From positions 1,934,267 to 1,998,266 of the forward strand of contig NZ_KZ454938.1 in the NCBI RefSeq assembly GCF_002797325.1: a stretch of 64,000 nucleotides of DNA. Direction: 5' to 3'. The notes under the pieces were generated by a model. That model did no database searches. It saw nothing but the letters and a program-made list of their open reading frames with translations, and was not told where the DNA came from. The stretch's first letter is position 1. Every line of letters starts with the position of its first letter. This document shows positions 1 through 7,661 of this stretch, in pieces. A program made the translations under genes and the position numbers. Source of the stretch: Bacillus sp. FJAT-45037 (GTDB taxonomy: Bacteria; Bacillota; Bacilli; Bacillales; Bacillaceae_D).

Positions 1-755
1 AATACTCTGTTCTCTCACCAGTGTCACCATAGTAGTCCAACCCTCTCAAGTTGCCTTCATCAATTAAAACCCCTTCCTCAAAAGTGTACTGAGGAGAGTT
101 CTTCTTCTTGTCGTGCTTTTCAGCAAGTGCTTGAGCGTATAACTCATAAGCTGGCACGCTCATTGAGTTGGAGTTCGCCAGCTGTCTCAGAGTCTCCTCA
201 ACGTGAGCTGGCTCAATGAGTGCTTGAATGTCTTCTCTATTGAGAAACTCAATCAACGTTTGAGTTTTGTTCATCATGTTTAGCTTCTTGTCAATTAAAA
301 TGAGGTTACCAAGGTGAGAGCCACCACCACGAGAGAGTGGTACAGCGTGGTCAATCTCAAGGGTTACGTCTGAACGACCACTCAACCAGCATTTACCTTG
401 CCTTGACCAGCTCAGCTGTTCAACCATTTGAGCTGTGAGTGTTGCTTTGAGACCCAATTTCTCAGCTCGGTTGTTGTGAGCATATGCTGACTTTTTAGCT
501 GAGTTGTCTTTGTACCACCTTCTACTTTTCTCATTGCGTTTTTCTGGGTTGTTTTTGTTCCAAGAGCTTGCGTGCTCTCTATTGCATTTTTTTGCAAGCA
601 CTAAACCTCTCAGCAAACCCACCTTTTTTTGTATTGAACCTATCAAGAGCTTTAACCTCTCCACAACTCCCACATGACAAACCAACAAGCTCCCCTTCCA
701 AGTAAACCCTCTTTCTATTCCATTTTGTTTCTATCTCATCGTATTGTAATTTCAT
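1..755 (-). pseudogene. HNH endonuclease, frameshifted and cut by window edge
   Basis: Two consecutive minus-strand frames make one protein. The first frame starts at ATG 755 and has LSCGSCGE followed by SACKK, then stops at about 584. The second frame continues with CNREHASSW and carries the HNH core near 300-375 (CWLSGRSD, EIDHAVPLSRGG, then GNLILID). Removing one A from a run of seven A at about 586-592 joins them and restores a C-x2-C / C-x2-C zinc knuckle directly before the HNH domain, so they are one gene. The 3' end is beyond position 1. It may be a pseudogene, a slippage-expressed gene or a sequencing error in a homopolymer. It lies 49 bp downstream of the helicase-like gene on the same strand. 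Confidence 0.7.
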
Positions 756-804
756 TTTAGTTCCTCCATTTATTTAGTCTTTTACAATGCTTTTTTTATT
801 CTCT

Positions 805-2658
805 CTATTTTTCTATAAGGCTGTTACCTTCATAAGCAAGACCTTCTTGCTCCATTACCTCAAGCACCTCTGGGGTGTCTTTAATTCTTGACCATTGGCT
901 TCTACTCGCTCCTAAAACTTCTTTGTAAACGTAAGAGCATTTAACCTTTTCAAAGCCACCAGTTTTTAAATACTCAATATAGTTCTCAAGGGAAGTTTTT
1001 TCTTTTTCCTTTCCAGTAATGCTAAAAGGTAACTTCCAATCTTCAAAAGTAGCTCCCTCAAAGTCCTCTTTGAGTTGCTCAATAACATTTTCAAACGTGC
1101 AAAACATATAAATTGTTTTATCAACATTCGACTTGTAACCCCTTAGCCTTCCAATTCCTTGGTGTCTGTCTGCTGAAATGTCTGACTCAAAGAAGCCTTG
1201 AATTGCTTCACTCTCGAACTTTTGACCTCCCCTAGTGTTAAACTCTGTTGAGAAGTCTTCTCCAAAAATTGCTCTTGCAGTCTCAATGTAATAAGCTGGA
1301 GTCTTTCTGTTCATTCCCAAGAAGAGAACAGAGTCGCAGTGTTGGAAGTCGTTTGAGCTTCTCTCATCATCAAAATACTTCAACATAATCTTTCCCATGG
1401 CTTCCTCAAGCTCAAGAGCTTTCTGGTACTTTGAGAAGTGTTTCTTGTAAACTACAACAAGCGTTTTGTTGTGGCTCTTAGAAACTTCCTTTGCAAGTTT
1501 AACTGTTTGTTTAAATCCATCTTTGTGATTGTCAAAGAAGCTTCTTCCAATGTTGTGCTCATAACAGTTTTTAACCGTTATTTTTGAATATGCTTTCTCT
1601 GGTATCACTGGAGCAATTATATTGAATGGAGCAACCTCATAGTTCACATCTCCAACCGCTGAAGCGTCAAGAATGTGAGTGTTCATTGAAGTAAGCTTTT
1701 GCCAAACTGTTCTACCTACCACCAAGCCAACTCCTCTTGAGTTGCTCTCACAAGTACCACCACGCTTAATTGCTTCTGAGAATGTTCCTAGTAAGTTATA
1801 ATCACCACTAACCACCTCATGGAATTTAATCCAGTCATAAAATAGCTCGCTTGGCACTTCAAACAATGGGTCAATAGCTTCAATATTAAAAGTTTGCCTT
1901 CCACCTTGCTCAATGGGTCTTTTAAGCTTTGCCTTGAGCTTCTCAGCAACTTTTTCAATCTCCATGACATAACCTTTGTGGTACTCAGTTGAAGCCATTG
2001 AGACGCTTCTCACAAGCTCTGTGAGCCTTTCAATATTTGTTGTTGTAAGCTTTGGAGTCTCAGTGAAAGTTGGTCTTTCATCAATAATTAAGTTTGTTCT
2101 TCTCCTCGTGTTTCCTTCCTCATCAATCCACTCCATGTAGTTAGAGAGTTTGTTCTGTGAAACAAGCAACTCAAGCATTTTATGAGTAACAACAAGAATT
2201 GGAGCTCTCTCTTGAGCCTTAAATTGTTCCAAATAAACCTCCTCAGTCATCCCTTCTCCTCTTCCTAGTAGGGGTGAAGCTGTAAGCTTTCCTCCAGTGG
2301 AGCTGTTGACCTTCTTACAAAATTCAATAACTTGTTTTCTTTGTGGCTTTGCTATAATTGCACCCCAGAGAACATTGTTGGAGTTGCCATTATAAGTTGC
2401 CCACGTCTCAAGCATTGTAGACTTTCCAAACCCAGCTGGAGCTGACCACGCAATTGGCTTTTCAAGTGGTGCTTGGTAGTTCCAAGCCATGTAACTGGCT
2501 CTTGCAAAGTTTATCTCATCAATTGTTACCTCAAGACCATGACTTTTAAGAGTACCTTCAAATTCGTGAGCCATGTGAACAGCATTTCCATCCCCTCTTG
2601 CATTTAAAAACATTGTGTCCAGCTCGTGCTTGTTTGAAAAGATAGCATTAAGCTTCAT
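805..2658 (-). CDS. SF2 helicase-like ATPase of the mobile element
   Basis: This 617-residue protein has a Walker A motif at about residues 74-82 (APAGFGKST), a DExx-like Walker B at about 190 (LIIDERPTF), and a motif VI-like HQGIGRLRG near 530, the order expected of a superfamily 2 helicase. No nuclease or DNA-binding domain is recognised. The start follows AAAGGAGGTG with 7-nt spacing. It lies 19 bp downstream of the small HTH gene and just upstream of the HNH gene, so the three may be co-transcribed. A role in element replication or mobilisation is inference; an anti-phage ATPase is an alternative. I cannot assign it to a named family. Confidence 0.6.
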   Translation of the reverse strand: MKLNAIFSNKHELDTMFLNARGDGNAVHMAHEFEGTLKSHGLEVTIDEINFARASYMAWNYQAPLEKPIAWSAPAGFGKSTMLETWATYNGNSNNVLWGAIIAKPQRKQVIEFCKKVNSSTGGKLTASPLLGRGEGMTEEVYLEQFKAQERAPILVVTHKMLELLVSQNKLSNYMEWIDEEGNTRRRTNLIIDERPTFTETPKLTTTNIERLTELVRSVSMASTEYHKGYVMEIEKVAEKLKAKLKRPIEQGGRQTFNIEAIDPLFEVPSELFYDWIKFHEVVSGDYNLLGTFSEAIKRGGTCESNSRGVGLVVGRTVWQKLTSMNTHILDASAVGDVNYEVAPFNIIAPVIPEKAYSKITVKNCYEHNIGRSFFDNHKDGFKQTVKLAKEVSKSHNKTLVVVYKKHFSKYQKALELEEAMGKIMLKYFDDERSSNDFQHCDSVLFLGMNRKTPAYYIETARAIFGEDFSTEFNTRGGQKFESEAIQGFFESDISADRHQGIGRLRGYKSNVDKTIYMFCTFENVIEQLKEDFEGATFEDWKLPFSITGKEKEKTSLENYIEYLKTGGFEKVKCSYVYKEVLGASRSQWSRIKDTPEVLEVMEQEGLAYEGNSLIEK

Positions 2659-2677
2659 TCATTTTCACCTCCTTTAT

Positions 2678-2893
2678 TTAGTCATTGACTTGAACAACTC
2701 GAATAATCTTTGAAACGTCTGTCTCATTAAGTGCTTCCATAACGTCTTGAAGTCTCTTTAATGTGTAACGCTTTTGCTTGCATAACCTTGAAACAGTTGG
2801 CTGGTCAATTCCAAGCTTGTCAGCAAACTGAGCTTGGGTCATTCCTTTATTTTTTATGGCATTTGCTAAGTTGTTAATAACTATTAAGTTCAT
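2678..2893 (-). CDS. XRE/Cro-type HTH regulator, 71 aa
   Basis: A 71-residue helix-turn-helix protein of the Cro/CI type: NKGMTQAQFADKLGIDQPTV is the HTH, with SRLCKQKRYTLKRLQDVMEAL completing the five-helix fold. I chose ATG 2893 because a strong AAGGAGGT lies 8 nt upstream; the frame extends further up without a ribosome binding site. It is the first gene of the leftward group HTH, helicase, HNH, so it probably controls the element's own genes. Palindromes at 2954-2973 and 2981-2993 lie 60-100 bp upstream and are candidate operators. Confidence 0.85.
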   Translation of the reverse strand: MNLIVINNLANAIKNKGMTQAQFADKLGIDQPTVSRLCKQKRYTLKRLQDVMEALNETDVSKIIRVVQVND

Positions 2894-2950
2894 TTTATTT
2901 ACCTCCTTCATGTAGTTTAGTATTCTTCCAATCAATTCATATTTAAAAAG

Positions 2951-2993
2951 AATAGTTGCTCAAAGAAGCAACTCAATAGCATTGTTAAACAAT
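2951..2993 (-). promoter_or_regulatory. Candidate operator palindromes upstream of the HTH gene
   Basis: Two inverted repeats sit upstream of the HTH start: AGTTGCT-N6-AGCAACT (2954-2973) and ATTGTT-A-AACAAT (2981-2993). Their distance from the gene fits autoregulation by the 71-residue repressor-like protein. The binding assignment is inference. Confidence 0.4.
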
Positions 2994-3020
2994 AAATAAT
3001 TGGAAGTAACACGATTAGTT

Positions 3021-3119
3021 TTAATTAAGGGAGATGAGTGCTCGCTCTTCTTGAATTTCTCCAAGAGTCTTCGCAAGCTCCTCTTCATCATCAGAGACTA
3101 TATAAATATACAATTCCAT
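3021..3119 (-). CDS. Possible small acidic protein, 32 aa
   Basis: A 32-codon frame beginning MELYIYIVSDDEEELAK has a plausible ribosome binding site (AGGTGG, 10 nt upstream) and reads like a real amphipathic, acidic peptide. A longer 48-residue form would start at 3167 without a good binding site. No family is recognised. It is on the same strand as the HTH group, but upstream of it. Confidence 0.35.
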   Translation of the reverse strand: MELYIYIVSDDEEELAKTLGEIQEERALISLN

Positions 3120-3279
3120 GAAGTGTGCTCCACCTATGAGGTAGTGAAGCAGATTTGTAGAGAGCATTTTTAAAAGCCAGCTCTCAAGGCTTCCAAGGAG
3201 ACGTAAGAAGAGAGTTATGAAAAGTAAACAGTTGACTCTTGAGTGAGTCAGATAATTGAACCGTTCATTTGTTGTCTCC

Positions 3280-3347
3280 CTTTTTGTCCCTTCACTATAT
3301 ATATGACGAGGGTGTGACTCCTTTTTGTCCCTATACTATATATATGA
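3280..3347. repeat. Pair of 27-bp direct repeats, 41-bp period
   Basis: CTTTTTGTCCC followed by an ACTATATATATGA tract occurs at 3280-3306 and again at 3321-3347 with two mismatches. The AT-rich end and the regular 41-bp (about four helical turns) spacing resemble iterons or tandem regulator sites, but two copies are too few to decide. Confidence 0.6.
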
Positions 3348-3541
3348 GAGAAGCGTTTATCCAAAAGGAGTTACACTTCAGTAATAAAGCTAGTTTTCTA
3401 AGGAGTTGAACCCCTCAAACCCTTGGTATGATTGGACTTAAAATTATTTTAAAAAGTTTTAGAAAAAAGATTTATAATGAGCTTTACTCTATTGGGAATG
3501 TTATTTGAAACTAATCATGCTTATAGAGTCTTTATAAGGCT

Positions 3542-3611
3542 ATGATGAGTTTTATTTTTAAAGCTACCACCTCATGGAAACATTTAAAAATAAAAGAATA
3601 GTTGTCATCAT
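3542..3611. repeat. Hairpin 1 of the repeat block
   Basis: An interrupted inverted repeat: ATGATGA (3542-3548) and TTTTATTTTTAAA (3550-3562) pair with TTTAAAAATAAAA (3583-3595) and TCATCAT (3605-3611). The loop carries CCACCTCATGGAAACA, a word that recurs at 3799. Confidence 0.6.
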
Positions 3612-3654
3612 GGGGAATAAATTCCAGAGGGGAGCTATCATTCATTTCTGGAAA

Positions 3655-3710
3655 AAAAAGCGTACCATCCCCTAATAGAGTTTATTTCTTTAGGACATGG
3701 TACGCTTTTT
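3655..3710. repeat. Hairpin 2, 14-bp perfect stem
   Basis: AAAAAGCGTACCAT (3655-3668) is perfectly complementary to ATGGTACGCTTTTT (3697-3710). The A/T tracts at both ends make it look like a bidirectional terminator, but there is no gene next to it. Its 28-nt loop is nearly the reverse complement of the central part of hairpin 3. Confidence 0.75.
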
Positions 3711-3738
3711 AACTCACTTCATTAAAAGCATTAAAATA

Positions 3739-3792
3739 AAAAGTGACGCTTCCCCTAAAGAAATAAATACTATTAGGGAGATTGTCACTTTT
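3739..3792. repeat. Hairpin 3 with mirrored loop of hairpin 2
   Basis: AAAAGTGAC (3739-3747) pairs with GTCACTTTT (3784-3792), and inside it CCCTAA (3753-3758) pairs with TTAGGG (3773-3778). The central CCTAAAGAAATAAA segment is the reverse complement of the loop of hairpin 2, so the two hairpins also form a larger inverted pair with different outer stems. Confidence 0.75.
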
Positions 3793-3851
3793 GAGAAGCC
3801 ACCTCATGGAAACATTTAAAATAAAACAATAGCTGTATTATTGAGCTGGAA

Positions 3852-3909
3852 CTACTTAGTGTAACAATTTACTAATACATTATTATTACAAAATTGTTAC
3901 ACCTAGTAG
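3852..3909. repeat. Hairpin 4, 19-bp stem with two mismatches
   Basis: CTACTTAGTGTAACAATTT (3852-3870) pairs with AAATTGTTACACCTAGTAG (3891-3909) around a 20-nt AT-rich loop. It is followed by another variant of the CTCAT-AAA-CATTTAAAAATAAA word that accompanies the other hairpins. Confidence 0.75.
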
Positions 3910-4199
3910 GTACTCCTCATAAAAACCATTTAAAAATAAATATGAGTTGTCATTTTGAGGAGTGAACTCCAGAGGGGAGCTATCATTCATTTCTGAAATA
4001 AAAATTTAATAAAAAATATGAGGTGAATAATAGAACTCCCCTTGAGAAGTCAAACTCAATAGTAATTGGATTGAGAAGGGAAATGGAGAGAGGAGCTCCA
4101 GAGGGAATTATACTGGAAACTAATGGGGGGTGACTAATTAGTGATTTAATTTCTTCTGTAAATGTCAAGGTGCGAGTGCTAGAGACCCCCTACCCCTTG

Positions 4200-5104
4200 T
4201 AATATTCACGAGCTCCACTTGACAGCTCCCCTCCCTTGTGCATTGTGAGCCAGCCAACCTCTTGAGCTCCACTCACTAGCACCACGAACCAGAGCACCTC
4301 ATGAGAACTCCTCTGTGGCTCTCTCTGAAGCGTTCTACTCCCATGAGTACAAACACACCAGCACACCTCAAAGCTCCACTGCGAGTCAGCTATATAGCAC
4401 ACTAACAGCATTTTTGTCAAGCACCTCTCCAGAAGACTCTCAGTAGCTCTCTAAGGAGCTTTACTAAACAGAGTTAAAAATAACCCTAGAGAAATAGTGA
4501 GCCACCTCAGAAGAGCACTGGAGAGCTCTGAGCTATATGTTACCTCTTGAGCTGGGAGCTGTTTGTTCATTATATGTTTTATGAGGAATCAACCTCTTAG
4601 CATATTAATAGTGTTATTGTCAAGCACCCCACTGGAAGGCTCTAAGAAGGCTCTCTCAAGCGTTTACTTTTAAGGAGGTACAAATACCCTAGAACAATAG
4701 TGAGCCACCTCACAAGAGCACCAGTAAGCTCTCTCATATATATATATATATAGCACCTCATTAGCTGGGAGCAATAGTCCATTACATGTATTATGAGGAG
4801 TCAAGCTCAACAGCACAATAACAGCATTACTGTCAAACTCCTCTCCAGAAGGCTCTCAGTAGCTCTCTCTGAGCGTGTACTCTCAAGGGGGTACAAAATA
4901 CCCTAGAACAGCAAAAAGTTGACTCATAAGAGCACCAGTGAGCTCTCATATATATAGCACCTCATTAGCTGGGAGCTGTTGTTCATTATATGTAATATGA
5001 GGAGTCAAGCTCATTAGCACACTAATAGCGTTACTGTCAACCACCCCATGAGAAGGCTCTCAGAGCTCCTCTAATCGTTATTACTCTCAAACCTTATAAC
5101 GCTG
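4200..5104. repeat. Degenerate tandem repeats, about 200-bp units
   Basis: Three clear units begin at 4498, 4701 and 4920 with TGA(G/C)(C/T)-CA-AAGAGCAC words. Each holds in the same order GAGCTCT, TATAT, a TTAGCTGGGAGC-type box, TTCATTATATGT, ATGAGGAGTCAAGCTC, AGCA-A-TAATAGC, ACTGTCAA, GAAGGCTCTCAG, AAGCGT and GTACAAATACCCTAGA. More decayed units extend left to about 4200 and a fresh one starts near 5104. Unit lengths are about 203, 219 and 185 bp. No conserved ORF runs through them. Confidence 0.75.
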
Positions 5105-5285
5105 TAAGCCACCTCATGAGAACGCTGAGAAGCTTGCACACATATAATAGAAAGCAAGTAAAAGAGAAGTTGTGACTCTTGAAAGTGGACTCATCAAGGG
5201 AGCTCCAGTGAGTGACTCCAGAGGGAACGCTTTTAAATTGTATTTGGCAAGAGAAAAATGTATAAAACGGCAACCCTTTTTGAAT

Positions 5286-5300
5286 GCCACTTACCAACCT
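5286..5300 (+). repeat. IS21 subterminal inverted repeat, istB side
   Basis: GCCACTTACCAACCT matches the reverse complement of 7612-7626 at 11 of 15 positions. IS21-family ends carry such repeated transposase-binding sites. Confidence 0.5.
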
Positions 5301-5312
5301 AATTTCTCTAAC

Positions 5313-6041
5313 TTACATCTCTCTTAATGCTAATGATTCTTTCATTCGATTGCTATTCCCTCCAAAAAGGACTAAGTGGGAATGGTGAATCAGACGGTCT
5401 ACGACTGCTTCTGTTAGAATAGGATCTCCGAAAACATGATTCCACTGCCCAAATTGGAGGTTCGTTGTGATAATAATACTTCTTTTTTCATAACACAGAG
5501 AAATCACTTGGAAAAGCAACTCAGCTCCCTGCTTATGTAAAGGGATGTAACCTAATTCATCCAGTATTAATAGATCTAACTTCTCAATCCTCTTGAAAAG
5601 TTTAGTAAGAGTGCCTTTCTCATTGGCATCTAATAGTTCATTTGCGAGGGAGGCAATAGTGTAAAACTTAACACGTTTTCCATGTTTATGTATGGCGTTT
5701 AGGCCAATGAGCGTGGAGAGGTACGTCTTTCCAGCACCTACACCCCCATAGAAAACCATATTTTCCTTTGTTTCTATAAACCTACCGTTTAATAAATATT
5801 GTTGGTTCAACCCTTGTCCAAGCTGGATATCTTGCCAATCAAAAGGTTTGCCAGATACGTTTGGCAAGGTTGCCGCTTTAAGCAATAGATTAACTTTCCT
5901 CTCCTCACGTTGTTCGATTTCTTTTTCAAAAAGCGTTAATAAATAGTCTTGAGGATTCTTCGAATCTACTTCATGAAAGTGTTCTCGTATCCAACTAAGC
6001 TTCAAACGTTTGGCATATTCCTGTATCTTTTCTTGCATCAT
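5313..6041 (-). CDS. istB: IS21 transposition helper ATPase IstB
   Basis: AAA+ ATPase (242 residues) that assembles on target DNA and activates the IstA transposase. Visible motifs are Walker A YGGVGAGKT near residue 102, Walker B LLILDELGY near 155 and the sensor-like IITTN near 190. The length is usual for IstB. Its ATG overlaps the istA stop (ATGA), indicating translational coupling. Family assignment is secure, and nothing in the sequence suggests loss of function. Confidence 0.95.
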   Translation of the reverse strand: MMQEKIQEYAKRLKLSWIREHFHEVDSKNPQDYLLTLFEKEIEQREERKVNLLLKAATLPNVSGKPFDWQDIQLGQGLNQQYLLNGRFIETKENMVFYGGVGAGKTYLSTLIGLNAIHKHGKRVKFYTIASLANELLDANEKGTLTKLFKRIEKLDLLILDELGYIPLHKQGAELLFQVISLCYEKRSIIITTNLQFGQWNHVFGDPILTEAVVDRLIHHSHLVLFGGNSNRMKESLALREM

Positions 6042-7552
6042 GTCTTGTCACCTCCTAAGGTGAAGAAGGCATCATATTGATTCATACCACGTTCTGCTAT
6101 GGGCATAGCTGGTACGGTACTTTTCAGTTTAAGTGTTTGTCTGTGACCACGACCATGAACTAATTGATGGAAGACTTGCTTTATGGTCTCTGAAGATGGA
6201 TGACACCTCTCAGAAGCCATCTCTAAGGCCTCTGTCGCTCTTTCTAAGCGATTACTCTTTAATATTGTCGATAATAAAAGGAGAGCTTTTTTCTTTTCTT
6301 CGACTGTACATTCATGTAGATATTTCTGCCATGCATCGGGAAGCTGATCATAAAAAGTCGTGTATTTTAAAGCAGTTGGCCTCTTAGCCATAAGTGATAG
6401 ATAAGGGTGCCAAATCATTGATTTAGACTTTTCTCCATATAAGCGTTCATGACTCACGATCACTTCATATTGATCCGTAAGGATATCAATGCGATTGTAC
6501 CTAATACCTACCGATACTTTTTGCTTAGCGTAACGTGGAGAAGTCGAATACCTTTTTGAATTCACAATGACGTAACCATATTTATCTGCCTTCAATGTTT
6601 CAATGCGCCTACCTGTGTATTCTTTAGGGGGTAAGTAAAATAATGCCTCACGATCCTCCTCAAACAATCTAGCTATCTCATCCTTTTTTTCGTAGTGTAG
6701 ACGGTATCGATCATTCTCTGCTTCTTGCCACAACCTATTATTTAATTCTTCTAGTTGATACACAGATCGTTCGGGTAAAAAGAAGTTATTCCGTACGTAT
6801 TTAACCATTGCTTCTACATGCCCTTTTTCATTTCCTGCACCAGGGTTACAGAACTCATACTCAAAACCATAGTGTAGGGCAAATCTCTCAAAACCTTCTG
6901 TTAACTCGCGTTTCCCTTGTGGAAGAATCTTCTTCACAGCTGGGGACAAATTATCAAAACGTATTCTCTTTGGTACACCTTCTAAGTGGTTAAAGAACCG
7001 CTTCAACCCTTCTAGGAAACAATCTTGATTCTGAGATTCAAAGACTTGAACTAAGAATGCGTTACTGTACGGAAAGGATAGCACGAGATATGGAAGGTCA
7101 ACGACCTTACCGTCTCTTTTAAAGGGGGCCTCCCCAAAGTCTACCTGAGCATCACCAGGCCTTGATTCTAACGGGATGGCTGCACCTTCACTTTCGTCTA
7201 ATAATTCTTTTTTGCGTTTAGAAACATAGGCCCTTACCGTTCGATCAGAGCCTTTAAAATCTAATTCTTCATCATTAACAAGCATTTGCCAGATACGTTT
7301 GGCAGTCCTTCGGTATTTCCTTTTCTTCTTCATATCTTCCTTCAACCATTTATCCACAATATCTTGCACTGGCTCCATTACAGGAGCTGGTTGTGATTTT
7401 TTCCTTTTCTTCTCTGGTTGAAATTCCTCAAGGTCAGCATATTTTTTAACTGTTCTGATATCTTTATTTGTTCTTCTAGCCACATCCGAATAGGAATGAC
7501 CTTTCGAATTAACTTCTTGTCTGATATAATTGATCTCGGTCACTTGTAACAT
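6038..7552 (-). CDS. istA: IS21 transposase IstA (DDE)
   Basis: A 504-residue DDE transposase. The N-terminus has a helix-turn-helix (SYSDVARRTNKDIRTVKKYA), and the catalytic acidic residues fit AQVDFGEAPF, IRFDNLSPAV and NEKGHVEAMVKYVRN. The C-terminal part is basic. It is transcribed ahead of istB and overlaps it by 4 bp. Length and motifs are complete, so the element may still be mobile. Confidence 0.95.
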   Translation of the reverse strand: MLQVTEINYIRQEVNSKGHSYSDVARRTNKDIRTVKKYADLEEFQPEKKRKKSQPAPVMEPVQDIVDKWLKEDMKKKRKYRRTAKRIWQMLVNDEELDFKGSDRTVRAYVSKRKKELLDESEGAAIPLESRPGDAQVDFGEAPFKRDGKVVDLPYLVLSFPYSNAFLVQVFESQNQDCFLEGLKRFFNHLEGVPKRIRFDNLSPAVKKILPQGKRELTEGFERFALHYGFEYEFCNPGAGNEKGHVEAMVKYVRNNFFLPERSVYQLEELNNRLWQEAENDRYRLHYEKKDEIARLFEEDREALFYLPPKEYTGRRIETLKADKYGYVIVNSKRYSTSPRYAKQKVSVGIRYNRIDILTDQYEVIVSHERLYGEKSKSMIWHPYLSLMAKRPTALKYTTFYDQLPDAWQKYLHECTVEEKKKALLLLSTILKSNRLERATEALEMASERCHPSSETIKQVFHQLVHGRGHRQTLKLKSTVPAMPIAERGMNQYDAFFTLGGDKT

Positions 7553-7611
7553 CTCCTAAAACTACCTCCTGCCAGTATTGGGTCCAACAGGAAGTGTATT
7601 GAATTTTTGGG

Positions 7612-7626
7612 ATGTTAGCAAGTGGC
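7612..7626 (-). repeat. IS21 subterminal inverted repeat, istA side
   Basis: On the minus strand this reads GCCACTTGCTAACAT, the partner of 5286-5300. It lies about 60 bp upstream of istA. Confidence 0.5.
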
Positions 7627-7661
7627 TTTTTTTGTGCAGCTGCCTCATCAGGCCACCTACA

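Larger units (their letters stand above)
3623..3995. repeat. Identical 28-bp direct repeats bracketing hairpins
   Basis: The 28 bp at 3623-3650 (starting TCCAGAGGGGAGC) are repeated exactly at 3968-3995. Both are preceded by a GTTGTCAT word and a CATTTAAAAATAAA word, so a unit of about 345 bp, or its hairpin cassette, appears duplicated and then diverged. Confidence 0.7.
2936..5258. other. 2.3-kb non-coding zone rich in repeats and hairpins
   Basis: Apart from one possible 32-codon ORF near the left end, no open frame here has a convincing start or protein-like composition. The stretch holds a 27-bp direct repeat pair, a block of hairpins with shared loops (3542-3909), identical 28-bp repeats, and degenerate 200-bp tandem units (4200-5104). 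Short words such as GAGCTC, CTCATGAG, CTCCAGAG and TATATATAGCAC recur throughout. Such length without genes is unusual for a bacterial element; it may hold a replication or transfer origin, structured RNA, or be the debris of duplications. Confidence 0.7.
5259..7661 (-). mobile_element. IS21-family insertion sequence
   Basis: Adjacent istA and istB in the order and overlap typical of IS21 elements, flanked by related inverted repeats: GCCACTTACCAACCT at 5286-5300 and, in opposite orientation, GCCACTTGCTAACAT at 7612-7626. IS21 ends normally start TGT, and the nearest TGTA words on each side give the tentative borders used here. No convincing target duplication is visible, so the exact ends are uncertain. 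The copy sits inside the non-coding repeat zone and both genes are intact. Confidence 0.75.

Noticed and set aside
3655-3792. Hairpins 2 and 3 as ordinary gene terminators
   Set aside because: No gene ends near them on either strand, and the mirrored loops need another explanation.
3983-4168. Open frame of 61 codons
   Set aside because: No binding site upstream, hydrophobic low-complexity translation, overlaps the repeated 28-bp sequence.
4190-4420. Open frame of 76 codons in the non-coding zone
   Set aside because: No ribosome binding site, composition mirrors the repeat words, and it lies in the degenerate tandem repeat region.
4200-5104. CRISPR-like array
   Set aside because: Units are about 200 bp, degenerate throughout and lack identical short repeats with unique spacers; no cas gene is present.
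5313-7552. istB-istA as a host DnaC/DnaI-like helicase loader pair
   Set aside because: The DDE transposase partner, 4-bp overlap and flanking inverted repeats show an IS21 element.
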